In this document: positions 26,050-37,087 of the stretch, in pieces
Position numbering within the stretch: the first letter of the stretch is position 1
Layout: every line of letters starts with the position of its first letter
NCBI RefSeq assembly: GCF_947305955.1
Contig: NZ_CAMZFB010000018.1
Coordinates: 1 to 47,060, forward strand
Length of the DNA: 47,060 bases
Source: an uncultured Brevundimonas sp.
GTDB taxonomy: Bacteria; Pseudomonadota; Alphaproteobacteria; Caulobacterales; Caulobacteraceae
Direction: 5' to 3'
Translations under genes and position numbers: made by a program
Notes under the pieces: model-generated
Database searches by the model: none
Seen by the model: only the letters and a program-made list of their open reading frames with translations
What the model was told of the DNA's origin: nothing

Positions 26050-27018
26050 ATGCTGGTTCTATCGTCCGAACAGACCGATGCCTTTCATCTGACTCTGGCG
26101 AACCTGTCCGATAGCGACAGGCTGCGTCTGGGTGAGCTGATGCCCGAGGCGACCGTGAAGGTCGTCGAGGCCGCGCCGCATTGGGATTTCGAACTGTGCG
26201 CCAAGGCCGTGGACGAGCTTATAGGCACTACACCGGACGATCCCGCCACCGCAGCGCTGCGTCGCGGCTTTATCGCCATGTGGTGTCTGGAGCTGCCGCG
26301 TCGGGTCGCGGCCTATCGCCTGCCGCGCGATGTGCTGGACAACTATCCCCACTGGCTGGGCCGCACGGCCCAGTATCTGAGCGAAGAAAAGCCGTTTTAC
26401 GACCGCGACCACTGGGCCAAGGATGTGCGCTTTGCCACGGCCATGAGTGTGCCGGGCAGCCGTACCCACCTGATCGACCTGTCGTCTCCGGTCGGTCCGC
26501 GCCAGACGATCGAGCACGTATTGGGCGGACACGGCTATTCCGCACCCTTTCGCTGGCTGGCGGCGGGCGGCTGGGGCCAGTGGGTCGAGGCTCACACCGA
26601 AAGCCGAGATCTGTCCGATTTCAACCCCGCGGGTTGGGACCGGACGTGGATGGCCGCCGCCGGTATCGTCGAGGCCTATTCGGGTCTGCGCGGTGCCATC
26701 GGTTCCAGCTGGTTCTATGATCCGCCGCTGAAAACCATCAGCCCGCGTCTGGCCTATCTTCGCGAGATGCCGCTGAAGAACGGGGCCTTCTTGGTCCATC
26801 AGGGACCGGGCGAAATCCACAGCGAGCGCGCGGCGGCGTCATCGCCGACCCGACGCGCCATGATCGAGAACGGCACCTATGTCCCGCGTTCGTGGCTGGT
26901 GGTTTGGCCTCGCAGGGCGCTGCTGAAATGGGCGGCCAGCGAGCGCCGCCGTCAGTCGACGCTGGAGCAGATCATCGACCAGGCCGAGGAAACCGGCAGG
27001 ATCGCCAGCCCCGCCTGA
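26050..27018 (+). CDS. Conserved-looking protein of unknown function
   Basis: This 322-residue protein has no signal peptide, no membrane segment and no motif I recognise. It is rich in aromatic residues: HWDFELCAKAVDELIG near the start, FYDRDHWAKDVRFATAMSVPG in the middle, and a basic end, [18 protein letters not shown]. There is no Shine-Dalgarno sequence before ATG 26050. Its last 67 bases overlap the 3' end of the convergent polysaccharide deacetylase gene, so the two mRNAs are complementary there. The codon style matches the chromosome. A link to glycan metabolism is only suggested by that neighbour. Confidence 0.75.
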   Translation: MLVLSSEQTDAFHLTLANLSDSDRLRLGELMPEATVKVVEAAPHWDFELCAKAVDELIGTTPDDPATAALRRGFIAMWCLELPRRVAAYRLPRDVLDNYPHWLGRTAQYLSEEKPFYDRDHWAKDVRFATAMSVPGSRTHLIDLSSPVGPRQTIEHVLGGHGYSAPFRWLAAGGWGQWVEAHTESRDLSDFNPAGWDRTWMAAAGIVEAYSGLRGAIGSSWFYDPPLKTISPRLAYLREMPLKNGAFLVHQGPGEIHSERAAASSPTRRAMIENGTYVPRSWLVVWPRRALLKWAASERRRQSTLEQIIDQAEETGRIASPA

Positions 27019-27701
27019 CGGGCGGTCTGGATCACCCTGACCAGATCCTGTTCCGTGCAGCCATAGGGAGTCGGATCACGCTCGACATCATGCCCGTAGG
27101 CCATCAGCCAGCCATTGGCGGACGCTGTCTCGGCCATGATGGCCTCAAGGTCATAGTGGGGCAGGCGGCGGCTCTCCAACCCGATGGCCTTCAGGTTGTT
27201 GCGATCTGCGCCGGATGCGTTGTGGCCATCGGTCACGCCGCGCGACGTCAAAAACTGCTGCCCCAGATAGCGTTTGGCCCCCACACAGGCATCCCCGAAC
27301 GGATAGGCAAAGTGGCGCATGCGATAGCCATCCAGCCGCTCGGCCACCCATTCGGCGTTTTTCTGGATTTCCAACGCCAGTTCCGCACGGCTCAGCCCCA
27401 AGGTGCTGGCGTGTGAAAAGGTATGGCAGCCGATGTCGTGGCCGGCCTGAAGGACTTCCTGAAGGTCGCGTTCCGAAAACTGGACCTTGCCGATATTGGT
27501 CCCGTCACACAGCCCGCCCGCGACGTAATAGGTCGCCTTGATACCAAAGTCGGCAAGAACCGGACCGGCCACCTCCCATGCACTTTTGGGGAAGTCGTCG
27601 AAGCTGAGGCTCAGCACACCGCCCTTGACGCAAATGCCCGCAGGATCGCGATACAGATAGCGCGCGGCACGTCGGCGGAACTGGTCGAGGCGATGTTTCA
27701 T
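26952..27701 (-). CDS. Polysaccharide deacetylase (NodB homology domain)
   Basis: This 249-residue protein has the NodB-type CE4 fold: [14 protein letters not shown] (motif 1, with the Asp pair), [11 protein letters not shown] (motif 2, the metal-binding H-x3-H), and HFAYPFGD (motif 3). CE4 enzymes remove N- or O-acetyl groups from glycans with a divalent metal. There is no signal peptide, and the N-terminus is basic ([11 protein letters not shown]), so cytoplasmic or membrane-edge action on a precursor is possible. ATG 27701 has AAGGA nine bases upstream. Its 3' end overlaps the unknown gene 26050-27018 by 67 bases, tail to tail. Confidence 0.88.
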   Translation of the reverse strand: MKHRLDQFRRRAARYLYRDPAGICVKGGVLSLSFDDFPKSAWEVAGPVLADFGIKATYYVAGGLCDGTNIGKVQFSERDLQEVLQAGHDIGCHTFSHASTLGLSRAELALEIQKNAEWVAERLDGYRMRHFAYPFGDACVGAKRYLGQQFLTSRGVTDGHNASGADRNNLKAIGLESRRLPHYDLEAIMAETASANGWLMAYGHDVERDPTPYGCTEQDLVRVIQTARQAGLAILPVSSAWSMICSSVD

Positions 27702-27779
27702 AACGCTGATCCTTTACGGCAAAGCCTGTTGCCGGAAAATGAAGGCGCGCTTGCCTTGCCGCGTCGAGGCGAGGGGCTT

Positions 27780-28733
27780 ATGGTCCGCGCCTCCCGAAAT
27801 CGGACTGAATGTCGACCCGTGGCCGCAACTGAACCTCTTTCGTTTCAGGACCTGATCCTGACCCTTCACGCTTATTGGAGCGAGCAAGGCTGTGCTATCC
27901 TGCAGCCCTATGACATCGAGGTGGGCGCAGGAACGCTGCACCCTTCGACGGTCCTGCGTGCTCTGGGTAAGAAGCCGTGGAAGGCTGCCTATGTTCAGCC
28001 GTCGCGCCGTCCGGGTGATGGCCGCTACGGTGAAAACCCGAACCGCCTGCAGCACTATTACCAGTATCAGGTCATCCTGAAGCCGAACCCCGACAACCTG
28101 CAGGAGCTGTATCTCAACTCCCTGCGCGCCATCGGTATCGACCCCAGCCTGCACGACATCCGCTTCGTCGAGGACGACTGGGAAAACCCGACCGTCGGCG
28201 CATGGGGTCTGGGCTGGGAAGTCTGGTGTGACGGCATGGAAGTCACCCAGTTCACCTATTTCCAAGGCGTGGGCGGCATCGAGGTCGACGTCGTCTCGGG
28301 CGAGCTGACCTACGGTCTGGAACGTCTGGCTATGTATGTTCAGGGCGTCGACAACGTCTATGACCTGAAGTTCAACAAGGAAGGCCTGACCTACGGCGAA
28401 GTCTTCCTCGAGAACGAGCGCCAGCAGTCGGAAGCCAACTTCCACGGCTATGACGTGGCGGGCCTGAAGCGCCGCTTCGAGGATATGGAAGCCGAGGCCT
28501 CGCGCCTTCTGTCCATGACCGGCCCGCAAGGCCAGCCGCTGGTCCTGCCAGCCTATGATCAGGTTCTGAAAGCCTCGCACCTGTTCAATCTGATGGACGC
28601 ACGCGGTGCCATCGCCGTGGCCGAGCGCCAATCCTACATCGGCCGCATCCGCGACCTGTGTAAGGCCTGCGCCACCGCCCAAGTCGAACAAGAGCGCCGC
28701 GAAGAAGCGGCAGCCGAAGCGAAAAACGCCTGA
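27780..28733 (+). CDS. glyQ: Glycyl-tRNA synthetase alpha subunit
   Basis: This 317-residue protein counts from ATG 27780, which has GAGGGG just upstream; GTG 27819, followed by [11 protein letters not shown], is an alternative closer to the usual family start. The bacterial heterotetrameric enzyme (alpha2beta2) charges tRNA-Gly. Signatures: [57 protein letters not shown] and [20 protein letters not shown]. It is followed two bases after its stop by glyS, the partner subunit. It is divergent from the deacetylase gene. Confidence 0.97.
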   Translation: MVRASRNRTECRPVAATEPLSFQDLILTLHAYWSEQGCAILQPYDIEVGAGTLHPSTVLRALGKKPWKAAYVQPSRRPGDGRYGENPNRLQHYYQYQVILKPNPDNLQELYLNSLRAIGIDPSLHDIRFVEDDWENPTVGAWGLGWEVWCDGMEVTQFTYFQGVGGIEVDVVSGELTYGLERLAMYVQGVDNVYDLKFNKEGLTYGEVFLENERQQSEANFHGYDVAGLKRRFEDMEAEASRLLSMTGPQGQPLVLPAYDQVLKASHLFNLMDARGAIAVAERQSYIGRIRDLCKACATAQVEQERREEAAAEAKNA

Positions 28734-28735
28734 TC

Positions 28736-30982
28736 ATGTCCCAGCTTCTTATTGAAATCTTCTCGGAAGAAATCCCGGCTCGCATGCAGCAGGGCGGTGC
28801 GCGTGATCTGGAGCGCATGGCCTCTGACGCCTTCAAAAAGGCAGGCCTGACGTGGGACAGCCTGACCACCTATGGCGGCCCGCGCCGCCTGACGCTGGTG
28901 GTCGAGGGTCTGCCGACCGCGACGCCTGACCTGAATGAAGAACTGAAAGGTCCGAAGACCTCGGCTCCGGCACAGGCGCTGGAAGGCTTCCTGCGCAAGA
29001 CCGGCCTGACGCAGGACCAACTGGTCGAGCGGGATGGCGTCTATTACGCGCAAGTCTCGCAAAAGGGCCGCGCCACGACCGAGGTCGTTGCCGAAACTCT
29101 GGACCACATCTTCCACACCATGTCGTGGCCGAAGTCCCAGCGCTGGGGCTCGGGCAGCTTCCGCTGGGTGCGTCCGATCCACCGCATCATCGCCCTGTTT
29201 GACGGCGCGGTGATCCCCTATGCGCTGGACCTCGGAAGCACCATCGGTGGTGAGGGCAAGAAGATCATTGCCTCGAACGTGACCGAAGGCCACCGCTTCA
29301 TGGGGGCGGGCCAGCCGTTCGAAGTCACAGACTTCGCCGACTACCGCACCAAGCTGGAACGCAATTTCGTCGTCCTGTCGTTCGAGGACCGCAAGGCCAA
29401 AGTGCTGGAAGGTGCCAAGGCTGTCTGCGCCGCCAAGGGTCTGGAACTGGTCGATGACATCGGCCTTCTGGACGAGGTTGCGGGCCTTGCTGAATGGCCG
29501 ACCCCGATCCTTGGTGACATGGACCCGCAGTTCCTGTCGCTGCCGCCGGAAGTCGTGCGCCTGTCGATGAAGGTGCACCAGAAGTATTTCGCCGTCCGCC
29601 AGCCGGGTGCCGAGGGCCTCGCTCCGCACTATGTCGTCGTCGCCAACGTCGAGGCTGCCGATGGCGGCAAGGCTCTGGCCGCTGGCAACACCAAGGTGCT
29701 GTCGGCCCGTCTGAACGATGCCCGCTTCTTCTGGGAAGAAGACCAGAAGGTCGGCTTCGACAAGTGGAACGAAAAGCTCTCGGGCGTCACCTTCCACGCC
29801 AAGCTGGGCACGATGGCCGAGCGCGTCGAGCGTATTGCCAAACTGGCTGCGGAAATCGCCCCGCTGGTCGGTGCCGATGCTGCCGAGGCCGAAAAGGCCG
29901 CCCGTCTGTCCAAGGCCGATCTGGCCTCGGGCATGGTCGGCGAGTTCCCGGAACTGCAAGGCATCATGGGCGGCTATTACGCCCGTCTCGCTGGCCAACC
30001 GGACGCCATCGCCGACGCCATCCGCGATCACTACAAGCCGCAAGGCCCGTCCGACAGCGTGCCGACCGCACCGCTGACGGTCGCTATCGCTCTGGCCGAC
30101 AAGATCGACACCCTTTCGGGCTTCTTCTCGATCGACGAAAAGCCGACCGGCTCGAAGGACCCCTACGCCCTTCGCCGCGCGGCTCTGGGCGTTACTCGAC
30201 TGATTTTGGAAGTTGGGCGCCCCGTTCCGCTTGTAGAGATGATCGTGCCAGCCGTAATCGCCGCTCATGCGTCCGCTCACGCAAATGACGGTGTTGCTGT
30301 TCAGGACGCTGAATTTAAGTCTATTTCCAGAGACATGCACGATCAGATCGTCACTGATATTCAGCGACGTTATTCCGAAGTGGTGAACGGTTGGAACCCG
30401 TATCCTCAAGAGGGGGCGTCGACCTTCTTCGAAACAGTTGAGGAAGTCAGAGCTACATCTAAGGAACTCCTCGCCTTCTTCGCTGACCGTCTGACCGTCC
30501 TGCTGCGCGACCAAGGACAGCGTCACGACCTCGTGGTCGCCGTGTTCGCTCTGGGTGATGACGATCTGGTGCGTATCGTGTCGCGCGTCGAGGCCCTGTC
30601 GGGCTTCCTCGCCACCGACGACGGTGCCAACCTGCTGGCCGGTTACAAGCGCGCCTCCAACATCCTCAAGGCCGAGGAGAAGAAGGGCGCATTGCCGTCG
30701 GGCGAGGTCACCATCGGCATGGCCAACCAGCCCGCCGAGGAAGTGGCTCTCGCCGAAGCGGCCAAGGCTGCCGACGCCGCCGTGGCCAAGGCACTGGAAA
30801 CCGAGGACTTCGCCGCCGCCATGACGGCACTGGCCGCGCTCCGCGCTCCGGTCGATGCCTTCTTCACCGGCGTCATGGTCAACTCGGAAAACAAAGACGA
30901 GCGTGATAACCGACTGAAACTGTTGGTGCAGGTTCGCGAGATCATGGGCCGCGTGGCTGACTTCGGCCAGATCGCAGGCTGA
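28736..30982 (+). CDS. glyS: Glycyl-tRNA synthetase beta subunit
   Basis: This 748-residue beta subunit (the E. coli protein has 689) starts LLIEIFSEEIPARMQQGGA and contains RFMGAGQPFEV, RLNDARFFWEEDQKVGF and the HD-like DPYALRRAALGV segment; the C-terminal tRNA-binding domain follows DRLTVLLRDQGQRHDLV. The gene is intact in one frame. Bases about 30190-30470 code for residues about 485-578, between DPYALRRAALGV and ELLAFFADRL. They are visibly poorer in GC (157 of 300 bases for 30181-30480 by hand count, against about two-thirds on both sides) and use codons rare elsewhere here (AGA, ACA, TTG, GTA, TCT). A terminator follows. Confidence 0.96.
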   Translation: MSQLLIEIFSEEIPARMQQGGARDLERMASDAFKKAGLTWDSLTTYGGPRRLTLVVEGLPTATPDLNEELKGPKTSAPAQALEGFLRKTGLTQDQLVERDGVYYAQVSQKGRATTEVVAETLDHIFHTMSWPKSQRWGSGSFRWVRPIHRIIALFDGAVIPYALDLGSTIGGEGKKIIASNVTEGHRFMGAGQPFEVTDFADYRTKLERNFVVLSFEDRKAKVLEGAKAVCAAKGLELVDDIGLLDEVAGLAEWPTPILGDMDPQFLSLPPEVVRLSMKVHQKYFAVRQPGAEGLAPHYVVVANVEAADGGKALAAGNTKVLSARLNDARFFWEEDQKVGFDKWNEKLSGVTFHAKLGTMAERVERIAKLAAEIAPLVGADAAEAEKAARLSKADLASGMVGEFPELQGIMGGYYARLAGQPDAIADAIRDHYKPQGPSDSVPTAPLTVAIALADKIDTLSGFFSIDEKPTGSKDPYALRRAALGVTRLILEVGRPVPLVEMIVPAVIAAHASAHANDGVAVQDAEFKSISRDMHDQIVTDIQRRYSEVVNGWNPYPQEGASTFFETVEEVRATSKELLAFFADRLTVLLRDQGQRHDLVVAVFALGDDDLVRIVSRVEALSGFLATDDGANLLAGYKRASNILKAEEKKGALPSGEVTIGMANQPAEEVALAEAAKAADAAVAKALETEDFAAAMTALAALRAPVDAFFTGVMVNSENKDERDNRLKLLVQVREIMGRVADFGQIAG

Positions 30983-31016
30983 TCGCCTAACTGCGTCATG
31001 AAAACTACACAGACGG

Positions 31017-31042
31017 AACGGCACCCTTCGGGGTGCCGTTTT
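31017..31042 (+). terminator. glyQS terminator
   Basis: AACGGCACCC (31017-31026), a TTCG tetraloop and GGGTGCCGTT (31031-31040) form a perfect 10-bp stem, but the following T run is short (TT at the end of the arm, then TTGC). Likely terminator 35 bases after glyS. Confidence 0.8.
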
Positions 31043-31090
31043 GCGTTTGGTCACAAAAATCCGCCTTCCACGGATAAATTTTCGCTAATT

Positions 31091-31098
31091 GCTACATC
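31091..31098 (+). promoter_or_regulatory. Candidate -10 element for ppdK
   Basis: GCTACATC fits the Caulobacter housekeeping -10 consensus GCTANAWC exactly and lies 118 bases before the ppdK start codon. No convincing -35 is seen at the right distance, so the call is tentative. Confidence 0.3.
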
Positions 31099-31215
31099 GT
31101 GCCACCGATTGTGACTGCTAGGCGGTGGCCTTCGCAGGTGCAGCGCGATAGAGAGGCGCTCGAACCACGGGATTCTCTAACCCCCGTGTGACGACCACGG
31201 TTCAGGAACTGAAAT

Positions 31216-33906
<2,691 letters not shown>

Positions 33907-33930
33907 GCTTCGTCTCAAGTATTAATAAGA

Positions 33931-33957
33931 AGGGCGGTCCAACGGGCCGCCTTTTTT
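33931..33957 (+). terminator. ppdK terminator
   Basis: GGCGG/CCGCC with inner U-G and C-G pairs (33933-33940 against 33944-33951, loop AAC) is followed by a run of Ts. Clear intrinsic terminator 25 bases after the stop. Confidence 0.88.
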
Positions 33958-34128
33958 ATTGCCAAATTCTGACACTTTTGGCCGAACGCTGTATGTGTTC
34001 AGTTGCGCACACTATTATTGGTTATGTAAATTCATAGGGAACGCCAGTGAGGGCGAGCCGTTTTGTTGTCCGAGCTGGAACGAGGGGCGTTCTCGCCTTT
34101 AGTTCAACTCCAGTTAGGAGACTATAAT

Positions 34129-34680
34129 ATGCGTAAGTTTGTTATCGCTGCTGGTGCCGTTGCTGCTGTTGCTTTTGGCGGTGCCGCCGTTGCTCAAACC
34201 GCGCCGGCTGCTTACCAGGATGGTCCGGTTTACTACGGTACCCTCGGCTATTCGCAGCTGGATCAATCGGATGGTGACCTCGGTGCCATCACCGGCCGTT
34301 TCGGTGCCAAGTTCAACAAGAACTTCGGCGTTGAGGGCGAAGCTTCGTTCGGCGTTCGCGACGACGACTTCACCATCGCTGGCGTCGATGGCTCGATCAA
34401 GCACGAGTATGACGCTGCGGCCTATGTCGTAGGTACCCTGCCGATCAACGACCAGTTCGAGCTGTTTGCCCGCGGTGGTTACGGTACGACCAAGATCAAG
34501 TCGGAACTGGGCGGCTTCTCGCGTGAAGCTGACGGCACCAGCTGGAACTACGGTGCCGGTGCCAACTTCTACTTCGATGCCCAGAACGGCGTCCGTGGTG
34601 ACTGGACCCGTCGTGACTTTACCGACAGCGATGCTGGCGAAGTGGACGTCTATTCGCTGTCGTACGTCCGCCGCTTCTAA
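34129..34680 (+). CDS. Outer-membrane beta-barrel protein, first of a tandem pair
   Basis: This 183-residue protein starts at ATG 34129, chosen by TTAGGAG eight bases upstream and by the signal peptide (VIAAGAVAAVAFGGAAVA, cut after about residue 22). The mature part is made of alternating polar/aromatic strands with Gly/Asp turns, for example VYYGTLGYSQLDQSDGDLG, and ends VYSLSYVRRF. The terminal Phe is the usual outer-membrane-protein sorting signal. It belongs to the small porin-like (OMP_b-brl) barrels, about eight strands. Its function is unknown. The paralogue at 34806 shares RGGYG-x(n)-E and the ADWTRRDF or GDWTRRDF strand. Confidence 0.88.
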   Translation: MRKFVIAAGAVAAVAFGGAAVAQTAPAAYQDGPVYYGTLGYSQLDQSDGDLGAITGRFGAKFNKNFGVEGEASFGVRDDDFTIAGVDGSIKHEYDAAAYVVGTLPINDQFELFARGGYGTTKIKSELGGFSREADGTSWNYGAGANFYFDAQNGVRGDWTRRDFTDSDAGEVDVYSLSYVRRF

Positions 34681-34698
34681 TCGGCTGAATGACTGCCT

Positions 34699-34726
34699 CC
34701 GCCCGCGTGGATCTGTCCGCGGGCGG
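34699..34726 (+). terminator. GC-rich hairpin between the tandem barrel genes
   Basis: CCGCCCGCG (34699-34707) and CGCGGGCGG (34718-34726) form a perfect 9-bp stem, but only GGTTTCC follows, so it is a poor terminator. It may partly attenuate, or protect the 3' end of the first mRNA. A second hairpin (GGCGCT/AGCGCC, 34762-34778) lies just downstream. Confidence 0.5.
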
Positions 34727-34805
34727 GGTTTCCTCCCCCAATGACGGATCGGGGCAGGGGAGGCGCTCGCAAAGCGCCCCTCGGACCCAACCATGGAGTA
34801 TCACT

Positions 34806-35342
34806 ATGCGTAAGATCATCCTGCTGGCAGCCGCTGCTGCCGCTGTTTCGGCTCCGGCCATGGCTCAATCGACCTCGCCGTGGAGCATGGACAATGCCCG
34901 TGGCTACGGCTCGCTGGGCTACAGCTACCTCGAAGACGCCTACACCGGTGCTGTCCAAGGCCGCATGGGTATCGAGCTGAACCGTTACCTCGCTGTCGAA
35001 ACCGAAGTCGGTGTCGGTGTGAAAGACAAGGACTTCTCGATCCTCGGCGCTGAAGGCACCCTGAAGCACGAGTGGGACGCTGCTGGCTATGTCGTCGGCA
35101 AGATCCCGGTCGGCCAGAACTTTGAAGTCTTCGCTCGCGGTGGCTACGGCCACACCGAAATGAAGCGCGAGATCGCCGGTGTGACCACCGACGTTGGCGG
35201 TGACCACTGGTCGTACGGTGCTGGTGCCGAGTTCAAGATGAACGAGGACAACGGCATCCGCGCCGACTGGACCCGTCGTGACTTCCGCGACGACCGCGAA
35301 AGCGGCGACGCCTACAGCGTCTCGTACGTCCGTCGCTTCTAA
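34806..35342 (+). CDS. Outer-membrane beta-barrel protein, second of the tandem pair
   Basis: This 178-residue protein starts at ATG 34806 with GGAG seven bases upstream. A signal peptide (LLAAAAAAVSAPAMA, cut after about residue 20) precedes a barrel with strands such as YGSLGYSYLEDAYTGAVQG, EVFARGGYGHTEMKRE and IRADWTRRDF, ending YSVSYVRRF. Both this and the 34129 gene share the layout signal/strands/WTRRDF/VRRF, so they arose by duplication. The nearest function-bearing relatives are unknown barrels; transport, adhesion or structural roles are possible. A strong terminator follows. Confidence 0.88.
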   Translation: MRKIILLAAAAAAVSAPAMAQSTSPWSMDNARGYGSLGYSYLEDAYTGAVQGRMGIELNRYLAVETEVGVGVKDKDFSILGAEGTLKHEWDAAGYVVGKIPVGQNFEVFARGGYGHTEMKREIAGVTTDVGGDHWSYGAGAEFKMNEDNGIRADWTRRDFRDDRESGDAYSVSYVRRF

Positions 35343-35367
35343 GATCGTATAACGGTCCAGGAATGCG

Positions 35368-35399
35368 AAAGGCCCGCCTCGAAAGAGGCGGGCCTTTTT
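35368..35399 (+). terminator. Terminator after the barrel pair
   Basis: AAAGGCCCGCCTC, a GAAA loop and GAGGCGGGCCTTT form a 13-bp stem (35368-35380, 35385-35397) followed by TT and G. Clear intrinsic terminator. Confidence 0.92.
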
Positions 35400-35423
35400 G
35401 CATATCCGGTTGATCCAATGAGA

Positions 35424-35711
35424 TCAGATCGTGTGCAGGACTTCCGGGGCGATCGCCCAGCGCAGCGAGCCTTCGCCAAACGGGCGGATGAAGAAGTCGC
35501 GATAGCGCTCGAACACTTCGATGATCTTGGACTTCAGGTCCTGGGTCACCGACTCGCCGCGCTGACGCTTCATGGCGGCAACACAGTTGATCACCATGTC
35601 CTGATGGGCTGATCCACCCATGCGGTGAAGCACCGTGGCAATATCATGTGCCAGCGGATCTTTAAGCTTCTCCGCCCATGGCGAAGGGTTCTTTTCCATC
35701 GTCGTCGTCAT
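35424..35711 (-). CDS. Small cytoplasmic protein of unknown function (95 aa)
   Basis: Counted from ATG 35711 (the MEKNPSPW codon at 35699 and an ATG at 35747 are also possible starts), it is a 95-residue protein without signal or membrane segment. It looks helical: DIATVLHRMGGSAHQDMVI, then KSKIIEVFERYRDFF. The first part recalls winged-helix proteins of the HARE/HTH type, but that is only a resemblance. The RPFGEGSLRWAI end is distinctive. It is downstream of the FabH-like gene on the same strand, about 100 bases away. I do not recognise the family. Confidence 0.65.
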   Translation of the reverse strand: MTTTMEKNPSPWAEKLKDPLAHDIATVLHRMGGSAHQDMVINCVAAMKRQRGESVTQDLKSKIIEVFERYRDFFIRPFGEGSLRWAIAPEVLHTI

Positions 35712-35811
35712 TACCGGATCCCAACCCCGATAAATTTTCAGTCCCATAGGGATTGCAAAAAAAACCGAACAGTGCAAGCGCCACGGCGGGCGCTCACAGA
35801 AAGCGGCAAGA

Positions 35812-36954
35812 TTATGCCCGCTTTTCAACAACTACGGTGCCGGCAGAATAGCCAGCCCCAAAGCTGCAAATCAGGCCCTTATCCCCAGTTTCGAAACCAT
35901 CGTTGTGCAGATGGAAGGCGATGATTGACCCTGCGGAAGAGGTGTTGGCGTATTCGTCGAGGATGATCACGTTCTCTTCGGCGCTCGGCTCGCGGCCCAG
36001 CACGCGCTTGGCGATCAGGTGATTCATGTTGATGTTGGCCTGGTGCAGCCACAGGCGCTTCAGGCTTTGCGGGTCGATGCCCAGCTTGTCGGCTTCTTCG
36101 ACGATCATCTCCGAGACCATCGGCACCACTTCCTTGAACACCTTGCGACCCTGCTGGACGAACAGCTTGTCGGTCAGGCCGTCCGACGGGATCGGCTCGG
36201 CCGTGTCGGTCGGCAGGTGGGTGCGGTTCAGGAAGCCGAAATTGTTGCGGATGTTGTTCGAGAAGCTGGTCTTGAGCGCGCTGCCCAGAATGTTCCAGCC
36301 GCCGGGGTCAGCCTTGGCCTCGTTCTCGATGATGACGGCGGTGGCCACGTCACCGAAGATGAAGTGGCTGTCGCGGTCCTTGAAGTTCAGGTGCGCCGAG
36401 CAGATTTCCGGATTGACCATCAGCACGGCCTTGTCGCTGTTGGCGACCAGATCGGCGGCGGTCTTGATGCCGAAGGTTGCCGAGGAGCAGGCCACGTTCA
36501 TGTCGAAGGCGAAGCCCTCGATGCCCAGCGCCTGCTGGACTTCGATGGCCATCGCCGGATAGGCGCGCTGCATGTTGGATGCGGCACAGATCACGGCACC
36601 GATCTCGCTGACCGGCTTGCCCCATTTGGCAATGGCATCCTCGGCAGCCTTTACGGCCATTTCGGCGAGGATGGAGATTTCGTCATTGCTGCGGGCGGGC
36701 AGGCGCGGGGCCATGCGCGACGGATCGAGAATGCCTTCCTTGTCCATGACAAAGCGGCTCTTGATGCCCGAAGCCTTTTCGATGAAGGCGCTGGAAGAGT
36801 GCGATTTCGGCTCGACCTCACCGGCTTCGATGGCGGCGACATTGGCCGCGTTCCATTGATCGACCCAGGTGTTGTAGGCCAGCACAAGCTCGTCGTTCGA
36901 GATCGACTGTTCGGGGGTGTAGAGGCCGGTGGCGGCGATGACGGCTTTATGCAC
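35812..36954 (-). CDS. Beta-ketoacyl-ACP synthase III-like protein (FabH family)
   Basis: This 380-residue thiolase-fold protein starts at GTG 36954 with GAGGAAG seven bases upstream. The triad is complete: Cys156 in NVACSSATFG, His304 in WLHQANINMNHL and Asn337 in EYANTSSAG. The family condenses an acyl-CoA starter with malonyl-ACP. At 380 residues, with an insertion after the start (NTWVDQWNAANVAAIEAGEVE), it is longer than E. coli FabH (about 317) and resembles the longer FabH2/PA3286-like group rather than the housekeeping enzyme. The start unit cannot be deduced. No fatty-acid genes flank it. Confidence 0.9.
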   Translation of the reverse strand: MHKAVIAATGLYTPEQSISNDELVLAYNTWVDQWNAANVAAIEAGEVEPKSHSSSAFIEKASGIKSRFVMDKEGILDPSRMAPRLPARSNDEISILAEMAVKAAEDAIAKWGKPVSEIGAVICAASNMQRAYPAMAIEVQQALGIEGFAFDMNVACSSATFGIKTAADLVANSDKAVLMVNPEICSAHLNFKDRDSHFIFGDVATAVIIENEAKADPGGWNILGSALKTSFSNNIRNNFGFLNRTHLPTDTAEPIPSDGLTDKLFVQQGRKVFKEVVPMVSEMIVEEADKLGIDPQSLKRLWLHQANINMNHLIAKRVLGREPSAEENVIILDEYANTSSAGSIIAFHLHNDGFETGDKGLICSFGAGYSAGTVVVEKRA

Positions 36955-37087
36955 TTCGTTTCTTCCTCACGCTCGCTGGCGCGGTTCGCTTTTGGGGGCG
37001 GTTAACCTGTTGTCTCAGGTCATGTCCGGTGTTTGCGGCGAACTTCTGTCCGTCAGGTGAGCGGGCTTATGTAAATGTTTGAGTCTA

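Noticed and set aside
28634..31054. Open frame of 806 codons on the minus strand across glyS
   Set aside because: It is antisense to a complete glyS with clear motifs; long antisense frames are expected in GC-rich coding DNA, and its product looks like no known family.
35757..35805. Terminator after the FabH-like gene
   Set aside because: A GCGCC/GGCGC hairpin and a T7 run exist on the minus strand but are separated by about 11 bases, so it is not a convincing intrinsic terminator.
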